Assembly (NCBI GenBank): GCA_026936325.1
Contig: JAPTHN010000006.1
Location: forward strand, 28,475,296-28,539,295
Origin: Platynereis dumerilii
Taxonomy: Eukaryota > Annelida > Polychaeta > Phyllodocida > Nereididae
Length of the DNA: 64,000 nucleotides
Direction of reading: 5' to 3'
In this document: one piece after another, positions 53,723-64,000 of the stretch
How positions within the stretch are numbered: position 1 is the stretch's first letter
Layout: every line of letters begins with the position of its first letter
The notes under the pieces: model-generated
What the model saw: only the letters and a program-made list of their open reading frames with translations
Told to the model about the DNA's origin: nothing
Databases searched by the model: none
Program-made: the position numbers and the translations under genes

Positions 53723-54509
53723 CTAGTTCACACGGAGACGTAACAGAGGGTTCTTGTCGCGGCGCTTCTTGTTTTTCCAGGAAAGTGGGAGGTTGTTAAA
53801 CTACATTCAACAATTTGGGCGACGATATTTTCGTCTACGGCGCATCTTAAACTTCCTCGCCTAAAGTTCCTAGAAATCACGTGACCTTATGGTGAAGCAA
53901 GAACTTGCTTCACGAAAGATTCAACCTGTTGAATCTTTACGAAGCAAGAAGCCACGATGCAAAAGACCTGAAAGACCCCCAAAATGCTTGGGCGAAGGTA
54001 GAGACAGCTTGGGCGAAGTTAGAGGCAGCTTGGGCGAGGCTACTTATCATTGAGTCAATGGAACTTCGGCGAAAAAAGAGAACAACTCGCCGTCGCAAAC
54101 AAGCTGTTGAAACGCCGAAACAGCTACTTCTTCACCGTAACAGGTATTTGCTTGGGCGTAATTGAAGATTAGGGCGAAGTAAGAGGATGATAGGGCGAAG
54201 CAAGAGGATGCTAGGGCGAACCAAGAGACTCCTTGGGCGAATCTAGTTTAACATTGAAGCAATGGAAGTGCACCGAGGCTCCTCATAACTCGCCGACACA
54301 AGTCTCTTCTTGCCTCGTCAGTAATTACGAGCCATTCGGCGTAGAAAACGAGAGCCTCGTCGTAACAGGAACCATCAACGACGATGTATAACCTGTAATT
54401 GATTATATAATTGACCAAAAATGGCTTGAAACGCCGAAAGTTGGCGAAACTTAACTTCCTGGCACCTCTACAGCTTCGCCGTCACTTAACCACTCTCGTG
54501 AGAACTAAC
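53723..54509. mobile_element. ~0.8-kb TIR insertion in LINE-C, GGGCGAAG-rich
   Basis: The ends CTAGTTCACACGG and (reverse) TTAGTTCTCACGA are imperfect inverted repeats. It interrupts the LINE coding text exactly between AAFLKAANEYTY and ISHCISSFLIH. Inside are at least eight TTGGGCGAAG/TAGGGCGAAG words in direct order, and a hairpin at 53897-53951 (CTTGCTTC..AAAGATTCAA against TTGAATCTTT..GAAGCAAG). The GC content is higher than its surroundings. No transposase; target duplication not resolved. Confidence 0.8.
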
Positions 54510-55598
54510 CATAAGTATATTCATTAGCAGCCTTTAGGAATGCTGCAAATGTTCTGCATATAGTCCATCTAGACCACAGCTTTTGTTCTTTTGAAGATCA
54601 GTAATAATTTTCTCAATTTCTGATTCACTGACACACACCTCGTCGGGAGAATCACCACTGCAATCAATGTCAGTACTACAAAAGGCATCAGAACGTATAC
54701 AATTGAACAGATCCTGAAAGTGTGTTTTCCACATTTTGGCAATATTCTCGCATCCATCAACTCCTTCAACACACGCTGGTAAAGGGCTTTGATTGTTGTT
54801 TATCACCTTAATCTCATTCCAGAAGTCATTGTGACTCAGGTCACTCAGTTTGTTAGCCAGAGACTCGCGTCTTAGTGCTTCTTCGTGACGTTTAATGTAT
54901 CGTAATGTGTATTTAAACCGGGCTTTCATCTTTAGATGAAGCTCAAACAGTGGTCCAGATCTAGGTTTACCAGCCACTAGCCATTGCTTCCTTAGGTTTC
55001 TCGACTCGTCATACACATCCTTAACAAGCTCAGACCAACCGGGTCTGTTGTGCGCATTCAGCTTTTTGTCAACCATAAGTTTGTTTCCACATCCCACAAG
55101 AGTTTGTACAATATTTTCATAGTACTGTTCTATGAGTGCACGGTGGTTGTCGTCTTTACATGAAAGATCCTTACAGGCAATGGCAGAGTGAGGCACAGAA
55201 ATATTAGAGAGTTCTCTATGAGTATTGACACAGTAAGTTTGCAGATCTTTATCACTGAGTTTTTCCCAACGTATCCTTTGGCTATTATGGCCAGCGTTTG
55301 TGAAACCTGTAAGTTCAGGAATGAGGTCGGTGTTCAGAGACAAGTGTAAGGGTATATGATCCTCATCAGTGAGCCCATATGCAATTGACATGTCCTGTAA
55401 AGAATTGCTAAAGTCACAACTACAAACAACAAAATCCAGCCAGGAAGAAGTGTCCCATGCAGGACTAGAATAGGTGTAACTGTCATGTGGTAAAAGCCTT
55501 TTGGAAGGAATGATTAGTCGATTTTCTTGGATAAATCCCTCAAACATACTACCAAACACAGGATGACAAATTGGAGATATTGACATTCCAATCTCCAA
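54510..55598 (-). pseudogene. LINE-C ORF2, endonuclease end and RT N-terminus
   Basis: SSWLDFVVCSCDFSNSLQDM, EDHIPLHLSL (endonuclease C-terminal motif, D-H), a linker with LNAHNRPGWSELVKDVYDES and LHLKMKARFKYTLRYIKRHE, then SHNDFWNEIKVIN, and the first RT block KNKSCGLDGLYAEHLQHS. The text runs into the insertion. One frameshift separates it from the segment upstream. Confidence 0.88.
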
Positions 55599-55990
55599 TC
55601 ACAGCAAAGCATGAAGTGTCTAGATCATTCAGTATTGCCGATAGGGCTCCAAGTTTGTCCATGTAGTCATCATAATTACTTTCTGATTGATATGGCATGT
55701 AAATATTAAAAATCGTAAATTGTTTGTCACCGTGGGTTACACGTAATCCAAGGCACCAGTCTAGTCCCAGGTCAATAATTTTTACATTGCTGTCAATTTG
55801 TTTACGCCATAGTATGGCAACTCCGCCATAAGGTCGGCCAATGAGCACACCATTTTTTCCGAATCCATAAAATTCGTCATGAATACTATTCACAGCAGGG
55901 AGATCTTGTTTGCATACCAAGTCTCTTGTACACAAAGAATTTCACAGTCGTTGAGTGTCTGGGAAATGTCTTGAATAATTGGCTGAAGCT
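55549..55990 (-). pseudogene. LINE-C endonuclease, N-terminal part (5'-truncated)
   Basis: DCEILCVQETWYANKISL is partly represented (QETW is the catalytic glutamate block), then YGFGKNGVLIGRPYGGVAIL, DWCLGLRVTHGDKQFTIFNI, YMPYQSESNYDDYMDKLGAL and FAVIGDWNVNIS (the GD.N block). The element is cut at about 55990, just upstream of the QETW block. Confidence 0.85.
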
Positions 55991-55995
55991 AATAT

Positions 55996-56252
55996 TCCCA
56001 TTATCTAATAGAGACTGTAGGTCTGGCTGGTCAGTAACTTTATATCTTGAAGTGTTACAGAATACTATTAAATTCCTCTCTTTATGTTCCCAACAACTGA
56101 GCCTGCTATTGTCATTAAATGTGAATTGTGGTGATTTATCTAATAGAGACTGTTGGTGTGGTTGGTTAGTAACTTTATATCTTGAAGTGCAACAGAATAC
56201 TATTAAATTGCTCTTTTGCGTTCCCAACAACTGAGCATGTGATTGTCATTAT
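55996..56252 (+). repeat. Two outlying units of the 134-bp satellite
   Basis: TATCTAATAGAGACTG, CTTGAAGTG, ACTATTAAATT, TTCCCAACAACTGAG and GTCATTAAATGTG recur in the same order and orientation as the main array. More diverged (for example GTGTGGTTGGTTAG) and separated from it only by LINE-C, so they are the original right edge of the array. Confidence 0.93.
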
Positions 56253-57055
56253 TATTAAAATGGTGAATAAATTTATTGAAGTTCTACAAGTGGATAAGTA
56301 ATTGGTTAAATGCAAACATTCACTTTCCACCTTCTTCACTGACTTTGAGATATGTTTTCATACTATTCAAATTGAGATTTATGCTATGCGATTTGGTGCC
56401 TCAACCAATCACAACTAAACTGAACCAAATTTGAAAAATCAATCAACTCATGTGAGCTCCCAGGAATGGGCTTACGTGTACGAGTACTTAGACTGTCTTA
56501 GAGGACTGCACTTATCAAATCTATCATCTGTCTATCTACCTGTATCTAACAGCACAAAACTACTTACAGGCCGTTTTTGTGATGATTGTTGCAAATATGT
56601 GACTGTATTAGTTTATCACATTGGGGTGCACTGTATGGATGCTGGACCAGAGCATTAGGCATCCTACATTTAGAGGAAATCTAAAGATTTCAGCTAGAAG
56701 AGAATGATGCAAAAGGCCACACAATTCATTTCAGAAGGTGCAACCTGACTTGTTAAAATGTGATTGTTTAAAAAGTCAGGTTGGAGTTTTTCACACACCA
56801 TGGCATTCTGGTGCAATAATACAACTATGGAAAGAGATTCTCGAACAGTCTGTTCAAAAGCTGCAGACTGAAAAATGCTTTGGGTCTAAAAGACCTCACA
56901 CAATCAGTATAGCAGCTCTAAGATAAACAACAGGATCATGTGTGCCCTCCTCGTGCTTTTCTAGCAGGGGGCATGTTTCACGCTATTGCGGGACAAAGTG
57001 TGACATGGAGGTAAAAAAAATAAACTTCTTGATTTCCAATATATCCATATTATTT
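56253..57055. other. Intergenic DNA, nothing recognised
   Basis: Short open frames at 56431-56658 and 56738-56926 lack recognisable domains. Confidence 0.35.
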
Positions 57056-57441
57056 TAGCCGGATACCGGATAGGAACCGGATAGTTGGAACCGGATAATA
57101 AACATACAAAAAAAGAAGTTTTGCCAGCGTTTGCGATTGATTATAAACATTTTTTCTGAGGGCCGAGAGATATCATGTCCGGCAGGAGGACTGATCCTCT
57201 GATTCATGAAACGTTTTTTGTTATGTTCTGTAACTGAATTAAAATTTTTAGGATGGGTAACATCATATTTTTGAATGTTCTTGTAACATTCTTTTACTTA
57301 TTATCAAGGTTTTTTTAGCTTTTCACATATTTTTGTGCATCCCAGATATCCGGTTCTGACACCCTAGTTCTGCCGGATACCGGATATCCTGCAAATTCCA
57401 ATATCTGGCCGGATACCTTACCGGATATCCGTGCATCCCTA
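57056..57441. mobile_element. hAT-like MITE with perfect 8-bp target duplication
   Basis: Flanked by TATTATTT on both sides (57048-57055 and 57442-57449). It starts TAGCCGGATACCGG and ends CCGGATATCCGTGCATCCCTA-like (reverse: TAGGGATGCACGG). Both ends are packed with CCGGATA words. 386 bases, non-coding. Confidence 0.85.
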
Positions 57442-58043
57442 TATTATTTAGGCGAGGTATAGATGTCAGGCTTGTGATTTTGGCTAATTTGAGGCATGGG
57501 CACCTTTTCCTTTCATTTTATGAACAAATCATTGCAGGAAAGTATCTCCTATTTGCATCACAGGACAGTTGTACATCTTTGAAAATGCTTTTCGTCTGTC
57601 TTGCAGCTTAATATTAGCTAATGGACACAAAAAGAGTAATTATATTGGGTTTTTGCTGCTATCAAAAAAAGTGGTGACCGACAATATATCAAAATAAGCA
57701 AAAAAAAAAATTAACAATAATTAAATTTTACTTTGTAGTAAGTAACTGTATGCAATGACATGGCATATTGCACTTATCGAATATCAAGATTGACATAAGT
57801 AAAGACCAGAAATTACAAACAATGGGTTAAAAAATTAATTTCAGTAGCCAGCAATTTGGTAAAAACTTAAAGGTAAATCGCATTACTTACGGGACAAGGG
57901 TCCCGATATTGGTTGCAAGTGAGAACTGCCATACAATGAATTTTGTCTGCTAATAATTAGCCCTTTTAACAGTTTGTTATTGTTCTGAATTCCAATTCTC
58001 ACCAGAAGGCTCATATTGGCTGGCATATGTAGGCCCGTGGCAT
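57442..58043. other. Intergenic DNA, nothing recognised
   Basis: AT-rich, no gene. Confidence 0.35.
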
Positions 58044-58174
58044 TATAACAAAACAACCCAAGTCAGGGTCACTGAGTAAGAATATCACTAGCTGTTGTGT
58101 GAATTAATATTAATTCACACAACAGCGAGTGATATTGTACGAAGTGCCCTGACGCGTGGTTGTTTTGTTTTTAT
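58044..58174. repeat. Near-perfect 56-bp palindrome with extended arms
   Basis: 58081-58108 and 58109-58136 are exact reverse complements except for one base (CACTAGC against CACTCGC), with no spacer. Similarity continues outward (AAAACAACC...GTCAGGG on the left, CCCTGAC...GGTTGTTTT on the right) to about 58044 and 58174. A hairpin or cruciform could form. It touches the element at 58173. Confidence 0.93.
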
Positions 58175-58446
58175 CACCTGGTTTTACCTCAAATTTTCGG
58201 TTATAAAGAGGGACTATTTTCTGCCATTACAAAAATGTGACGTCACCATGGAGCAACAATGGACATGACGTCACAATCCCATTATTCTGGCCCTTGTTTG
58301 GTTTGTGACGTCATCAGGCAGCTGAAATGCTGGTGATGTCATAACCATTGTTAAAAATATCGCCCTTGAAGGGTGGCATTTTTTACAATATCATAGGCCT
58401 TGATATTTTGACTGTAAACAGGGATATTCACAGCCAACCAGGTGAT
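58173..58446. mobile_element. Small TIR element with three full CRE sites
   Basis: ATCACCTGGTT (58173-58183) and AACCAGGTGAT (58436-58446) are perfect 11-bp inverted ends. Inside are three exact TGACGTCA octamers (58238-58245, 58266-58273, 58306-58313), the CREB/ATF consensus, plus related TGATGTCA words. Whether these function as CREs is unknown. Confidence 0.72.
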
Positions 58447-58459
58447 AATTGTTGTTTAA

Positions 58460-58987
58460 AGTTAATCACCCTGAAGTACACCAGAGACACCTATTGTTTG
58501 TGTGAGCTTGCCTGGTTGCTATAAACAAAGCCTACAGAATCACATGACTGTCTGTTGTTCAATTGTGATGTCACCACAACTGATGAGGTCACAGTAGCCA
58601 AGCTCCCATTGTGACGTCGTGGCCCTGGTGGATTAGAGACAGTACAGCTAAATTTGCCTGTTGTGTGTAGCTTCGACTGACTGTAGCTCAAAAACGGGTG
58701 CGGATGGAGCGCTTTTTTTAAAAACCAATTTGTTGATAATAAAGCAAAGAATATTTTATTGGAATTTAAAAAAAAACGGTAATACTCTAGCTATTTTTTT
58801 TTCCATAAAAACTAATAATTTGAGTATTTTTATTAACATTTTAATGTAACTTCAATTGGCCCTACTGAAAAAGTTTGTGCGGATAGAACACTTTTTTTTT
58901 GGCTGGATGTGTAGCATTCAGGCCCAGTAACATCATACCGCAATTTCATAAATATGGTATTACTTTTGGATTTTAGGGTGATTAACT
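58460..58987. mobile_element. TTAA-flanked TIR element
   Basis: AGTTAATCACCCT and its inverse AGGGTGATTAACT form the ends, each bounded by TTAA (58456-58459 and 58988-58991), as in piggyBac-type insertion. 528 bases, no transposase. It lies 14 bases from the CRE element and shares its GTGATGTCAC-type words near 58565-58620. Confidence 0.78.
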
Positions 58988-58991
58988 TTAA

Positions 58992-59487
58992 TTAGAAGAC
59001 AACACTCAAGATTAGGCCTGTCATACAAAGAGTTTTGACTTAAATTGCAAAAACAGACAGATTCATCAAATCATCAAAAATGGAACTAATTTTATTTGTG
59101 GCTTTTAGGCTAATTTGTAACCATTGCTGGTAATGTTGACGCCAAGGGTGCAAGAAGGAAATGTGGAAGACAAGGGGCAATCGGACGAAAAAGGGCAAAT
59201 TCAATTTGGGCAAATCTAAAGAAGCACTAGGCCTATGAAAGAAAACATCCTAATATTAACAAGAAATTGAATGTCCCACAGTCACTGGTAAGTCTGCCAA
59301 ATAATAGACGGGACAGAGCCACCGGCTCACCGAGCGTCCTTTACGGCTATCAGGCGAGTGTAGAGTGCTCCAGATGGTTCAATCAAAAAAAGTGATTCAG
59401 ACATCCCATAATATGATCCTGGCACTTGCTTCTCTTCACGCGTGACTACAACGTGACTACCTTTTTCTTCTTCTTTTCTTTTGATAT
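58992..59487. other. Intergenic DNA, nothing recognised
   Basis: No coding content; leads into A-rich low complexity. Confidence 0.3.
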
Positions 59488-59772
59488 TCCACAAAAAAAA
59501 TAATTTCCAAAAAAAAATTTTCCCAAAAAAAAATTTTTTCCAAAAAAAAAAAATGTCCAAAAAAAAAACTTTTCCTGAATAAAAAATATTTCCAAAAAAA
59601 AAAAAATCCAAAAAAAGAAAATTCTGAAAGAAAAAAAAATTATCAAAAAAAATTAAAAGAGAAAAAAATAACTTATGAAAAAAAAAATCTCGAACAACAA
59701 AAAAAAAATCATTTTCAAAATATGCCACAAAAAAAAAAATTCCCCAAAAAAAATAAAATTAGCAAAAAAATA
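59488..59772 (+). repeat. A-rich low-complexity DNA
   Basis: Runs of 7-12 A separated by TTTCC, TCC or TTTTCC in loose periodicity. The phenylalanine-rich minus frame here is an artefact of it. Confidence 0.95.
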
Positions 59773-60067
59773 ATGCTTGGCATTTACCTATGAATATTGT
59801 CAACCAAGTGAGTGGCCTATTAACAAGTCCCGTCTTCAATGCTGCGGCATTATCATATTTTAGTATAAAGTATGTATTGACCTATTAAATCTATATTTTG
59901 TGGAATGATATATATAGTCTAGACTGTCAGTGACAATTGTCAGTAATAAGGTGGAGGGGCTTGTGAGTTCTTTTAAATAAATAATTTCTTGGCAAGTAAT
60001 GGTGAAAATAAAGAAGGTTAAACAGACTTTATTATTAGACTAGGACACAAATCTAGGCATATCCCTG

Positions 60068-60156
60068 TCAGCGTGTCTCGGCGGTCCGGTGTCGGCCCGG
60101 CATCGGTCCGATGTCAGCAGCATCGGACCGGCTTTGGGCCGCCGAGGCACGCTGAT
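60068..60156. repeat. GC-rich imperfect hairpin in AT-rich DNA
   Basis: TCAGCGTGTCTCGGCGG on the left pairs with CCGCCGAGGCACGCTGA on the right, and GGTCCGATG pairs with CATCGGACC around the loop TCAGCAG. The left arm carries about ten extra bases (bulge). It is over 60 percent GC against an AT-rich background. Confidence 0.85.
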
Positions 60157-61462
60157 AAGGTACACCATTGTCTTGTGGAACACTTTCACAGAAGCTGCAT
60201 TTCTAGTGAAAAACTCGAGGCAAAGACCAAAGAAGAGCACCAACAGCCACTAAAATTAATACAGGATTTAGCAACTTTGTCAATTCTTATCCCAGAGTAA
60301 AACTAACCACATATATTTGGAATCCTTGTTAAAAATCCTTTCAAATGAATACCAACATGAATGTATTCTGGTGAGTTTTACCCCTTACAGCTGGTAAAAT
60401 GTATTGGAAATAAGTTCTCAGCTCTCGCTTGGTCCCTTTTCTGCTGTAAGCAGTGTCAAAAGTACAAAAGGCCATCGACAAATCTATATTAGGTCCTCAG
60501 TACACAATTACAAGGCTGACATCAATTAGTCCTTTATATCAACTGTTTTCCTGATTTGATCCTAGAAGGTCCTGCGAAGACCAAAAAACTTTTAAAAACA
60601 TAAGACTTTCTTATTAAGTTAAATCCGCCAGATTCATTCATGCTATCTGAAATATAACAATTTTTGTATTATCCATGTTCTGTGTGATTATTTTGTTATC
60701 AATTGGATGATTTAAAGTCTTTTGGGAAGTCTTGCACAACTCTTTAGTTTGAGACAGTATACATCTCGCATAGTACTCATAATGTCATAACAGTACATTT
60801 TTCATACACAATTCCATTGATATCCCCTAGAATCCTGTTTTTGGTTTTTTTCAAACCATTCAATCCAAAAAGAATATCTTGTCTCAATATTTGACTTAGG
60901 CTTCCCCATTATGTCAAATAATTCCCTCCACTTTCAAACATCCATCTTCTCTTGTCTTTTTGCAAAACCCATTCCTATCGGTAGGCTATAGCCCTCCAGA
61001 AGGCAAATGAATTGTGAGAGTTGTGAGGTTGCAGTTCATGCAGTATTCAGTACTATGCTACGCATGATCATCTGGAAGATTGCAAAAAAATTGCATTAGC
61101 CATGTAAACTTACGGGAAATTATATTCCTTAAGATAGTTTGAGGCTCGGTATCCCATATTTTTGATACTGGACAGTGGACATTGCTGGTTATAATAATAT
61201 CAGGATCCATAGAACAACAGTGTGACATATGATATACATGAATGAGAACTAAAATATCAGTGAGGTGACATTTATCAGAGGTATGAGAAAAGCCTAGTCT
61301 AAGCAAATCTTCACAAGGGGGTCATCCTGAAATGTACCTAAAAGTTGTGAGAGCAAAATTGTGTGATTTCAGATTCAGATTCGGATTTGTTTATTTTCTC
61401 ATGCATTCCAAGCATACAATTTAGCATTACATATACAGGTTCAGTTATAGCATACATAAAGA
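60157..61462. other. Intergenic DNA, nothing recognised
   Basis: Only small open frames without motifs. Confidence 0.35.
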
Positions 61463-61512
61463 AGGTGTCCCTCTATGACATCCCAGATGTCCCTCTATGA
61501 CATCCCAGATGT
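61463..61512 (+). repeat. 25-bp direct duplication
   Basis: GTGTCCCTCTATGACATCCC followed by AGATGTCCCTCTATGACATC: two near-identical 25-base units in tandem. Confidence 0.9.
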
Positions 61513-61555
61513 CGCTGCCAAGGGACCAACCGAAAAAAACCCAGAAAATATATCA

Positions 61556-62252
61556 TAGGGGAAGCTTGGGAGAGTCTGTAAAGTTGTACTTAAGGCCAAG
61601 TTGAGGGTCATATATTTCCAACCTGTAATATTGTGGTCATAGAAGTCATTAATCCAGAACTGAGGCATCTTGCAACACTGGTTTCCTGTCATACTTAGGC
61701 TTCGGCCAGACGGCCCAACTCTCCCCATCAAGATTTCCTGATATTTAATTTTATTAGACCATGAAATGTAATAATGCCTAAAAATATTCAGTCTCTGTTG
61801 AAAATTGTTCTAGGCAAGTTCTTCTGTCTTAATAAAAATGAATCTGGGGAAATGCAACACATGTGGGGACAGTCGTGGCACTGTCCCAACTCTCCCTCAT
61901 GTCACCATTTTTTTCTTAATCCCAATTACGACAAAACTGGCTGTCTGATAATTTTCCAAAATATGTCAATAACGACTGAATAGTCAAGCCTATCAAGCAT
62001 TCCAGAGAAAATTTTCTCAGGGTTGTTGTCTGACAGACAATTAAAAACTCATGATGCATTTGTATGTCTCAGTTTTTCTTGTTTTCATCAAAATTCGAAT
62101 TTTCTCTCTCTAAAGATCATGTTACATCCAGTAAAAGATATTTATTTTTATAAAATATTGGTGGCTGCAGCTTTCTCAAAAATGTTTTAGTTTCCTCAAA
62201 AATCAGGGTGGTTCAACCCTCCCTGCGACCCAACTCTCCCAAGCTTCCCCTA
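61556..62252. mobile_element. TIR element with perfect 19-bp TAGGGGAAGC ends
   Basis: TAGGGGAAGCTTGGGAGAG (61556-61574) and its exact reverse complement (62234-62252). The outer TA may be a TA target duplication (Tc1/mariner style). Inside, CCCAACTCTCCC words recur three times. 697 bases, no transposase. Related in its ends to 29315-29672. Confidence 0.85.
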
Positions 62253-62748
62253 CCATTAGCTGTAAATCCTCACAGTCATCAGGATGGGACAAACCAAGCA
62301 GATATCATACTTATGACACAAATTTAATTCTACAACAAAGTAAGATAAAACCTCCAATACAAATAAACCTCATCTTCTTTTTTAACTTTAATTTTATTAT
62401 ATATAGGCCTAGTAACTTTTTATGGGTGGTTTTAGTTATGTGCTGACTAGCCTACACTGTTGCAAATGAAACAATTATCTATTTCAGCAGGGACCAAAGA
62501 TGTAGTGATCTTACAAAACTCAGGATTATTTGGAATGAGTGGAAAGGAACCAGGTTTTTGAAATTGAGCCACCTGAAAAATATTAAGTTCTTAAATCTGG
62601 AAAATCTGAAACTAAATAGTAGACCCTTTACATATTGGCTGATAGCTCTTTTGGAGATGCAAGTATCATGCAAGTAGAAAGCAGTCTGTGCCAGAGACGT
62701 CTTGGCCCGGGCTCTTCGCTCAATAATTATGATGAATCACATTTTTTG
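62253..62748. other. Intergenic DNA, nothing recognised
   Basis: AT-rich, no gene. Confidence 0.3.
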
Positions 62749-62756
62749 ATTCTGAG

Positions 62757-63155
62757 TAGGACTGTCATCGATACGGCCGAAATCGATGCATCGGAAAAGT
62801 TTCCCGAATCGATAACGTATCGATACAATACCGCATGTATCCATACATTATTTTCACTGCATTTATTGCGAAATATTGCGAGAAATCCAGCAGAATTCAC
62901 CTTGTTTACGTCTAAACTGCACCATCATTGCTCTGTTCTCGTCTGAAATCTCGCGAACGAGACAGCGAGATTCAATATGGAGGACGTGGGTGACGCAAAT
63001 TTGGGATTCTTGCAGTTTTTTACCAAAAACTCAACAATAAAGCTGGATTTTTGCCTTTTCTCTGGTATGTGAAAAAGTATCGATACATTCGATGCATCGG
63101 AAAAGTTTTTGCCGATAATCGTATCGGAAAAAAGTAGTTTTCAATGACATTCCTA
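62757..63155. mobile_element. hAT-like MITE with perfect 8-bp target duplication, CGAT-rich
   Basis: ATTCTGAG flanks both sides exactly (62749-62756 and 63156-63163). The ends TAGGACTGTCATCGAT and (reverse) TAGGAATGTCATTGA are inverted repeats. GATGCATCGGAAAAGTTT recurs inverted or direct near both ends, and CGAT words are abundant. 399 bases, non-coding. Confidence 0.9.
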
Positions 63156-63163
63156 ATTCTGAG

Positions 63164-64000
63164 AAATGCAAGTACTCACTACTCGGCCTAATAAGAATAA
63201 TCTTTTCTATAGACCTAAACCTTTTTCTGGAAAAAGGTCACACCACTTCAAAGCAATATCACAGAAACTCATAGCATTGTTACATGTGTCTGTCATATTG
63301 ATTGCGAATTGTTGATAAAAATAATTGAAAACAATAATTGTACTTAGTACTTACAATGTGTGATTTAACTTTAAGAGGGATAATATTATGTTCAATTCAC
63401 AATTTAAAACAACCTAAAATCATTGTAATTTTATTTTAGTCCATGAGTGTCGGTTCCAAGACCTGAGACGACAAAATTATTTAAAGAAAATGTTAATTTT
63501 TCAATTAACTTTTCTTGACAAATACAACCTAAAATATTCGCGTCATAGCATTGTTGGTATTTAAATGAAAGGTCTTTCTTCACTGAAAAACATGGTGTAA
63601 TTATTTTTTGGCTAACTCTAAAAATTGACAGAGATGCGAAGAATTTGCGCTAATGCTAAAATCAGCCACACACAAAAATGCTGCTATAGCAGGCTAAAAA
63701 ATCAATTGCTGGAAAAATCCCTTTGGGAATAGTGTTTTCATATAATTTGTCAATAGTTAGGGGGGTCATATGATGGTTTTGAAAGAAAAAGTGATTTTGT
63801 TCCCCCCTCTACTCGGACTGAGTAATAGACTTTAATATCAACCCCCATGCCAAGATCTCAAGAAATAGTGGCACATCGGTCCCCATGTTCGGCGGCTCAT
63901 TGGTCCCCAAATCTTTCAGATCAGTTAAACCCCCCCTTTTTTGGTGAAATCGGGATCTTGTTCCTAAAATTCAATTAGTTAATTAATTGCCACCAGTATA
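63164..64000. other. Intergenic DNA to window end
   Basis: AT-rich; no coding or repeat structure recognised. Confidence 0.3.

Larger units (their letters stand above)
51554..55995 (-). mobile_element. LINE-C, non-LTR retrotransposon inserted in the satellite
   Basis: A minus-strand LINE with its 3' end at 51554 in a TTATTATTATA tail (microsatellite-like tails are typical of CR1/L2-type elements) and its 5' end near 55995, where satellite sequence resumes at TATCTAATAGAGACTG. Four bases (TTAT) may be duplicated at the junctions. It encodes endonuclease and RT, split by a ~0.8-kb insertion at 53723-54509, so the LINE itself is about 3.65 kb. Family by style: CR1/Rex1-like (from memory). Confidence 0.9.

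Noticed and set aside
59327-59728. Phenylalanine-rich membrane protein on the minus strand
   Set aside because: It is the translation of A-rich low-complexity DNA.

Overview
The window looks like part of a metazoan nuclear genome, most likely a marine invertebrate deuterostome. An echinoderm is my best guess (hemichordate also possible), but this is inference. Supporting signs are AT-rich DNA, short exons in 10-kb introns, frequent AGGCCTA words, many non-LTR retrotransposons and dozens of small inverted-repeat DNA elements. No bacterial-style operons, CRISPR arrays or functional tRNA/rRNA genes were seen.

Two host genes can be supported, lying head to head about 15 kb apart. The first is on the minus strand: the 5' part of a fatty-acid transport protein / very-long-chain acyl-CoA synthetase (SLC27A1/4-like). 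Five exons (28338-28178, 17121-16947, 4264-4048, 3348-3193, 1885-1816) join in phase and give about 259 residues, ending just after the AMP-binding signature [10 protein letters not shown]. The rest lies beyond the left edge. The second is on the plus strand: the large terminal exon of XRCC2 (43440-44309), a RAD51 paralog of homologous recombination. Its short first exon was not found.

The rest is repeats. (1) FATP introns, 1-28 kb: two tRNA-derived SINE copies, five or more hAT-like MITEs (three of those in the window as a whole have exact or near-exact 8-bp duplications), an 18-bp minisatellite of about 1.9 kb (8290-10204), and two oppositely oriented arrays of a ~150-bp unit full of AAGATGGCGGCC words (12.6-13.5 kb and 19.0-19.95 kb). 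(2) The gap between the genes, 28-43 kb: nested TIR elements (28977-30085 and 30975-32521, each holding a second element), LINE-A (33.26-36.16 kb), an unassigned broken coding remnant split by LINE-B (37.4-41.56 kb), and a TACTCC-rich MITE just upstream of the XRCC2 exon with a sister copy at 30.4 kb. (3) 44.7-56.25 kb: a 134-bp satellite of about 51 units immediately downstream of XRCC2, interrupted by LINE-C (51.55-55.99 kb), which itself carries a ~0.8-kb insertion. Two diverged satellite units resume on the far side. (4) 56-64 kb: apparently intergenic, with hAT-like MITEs carrying perfect 8-bp target duplications, a TTAA-flanked element, a 56-bp near-perfect palindrome beside a cluster of full CRE (TGACGTCA) sites, a GC-rich hairpin and A-rich low-complexity DNA.

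No complete new gene system is visible. The most unusual material is the repeat architecture: the satellite with built-in poly(A)-like signals after XRCC2, the YY1-like arrays in FATP introns, and the 18-bp array whose consensus is open in five of six frames. All similarity statements are from memory of families; nothing was searched or computed.
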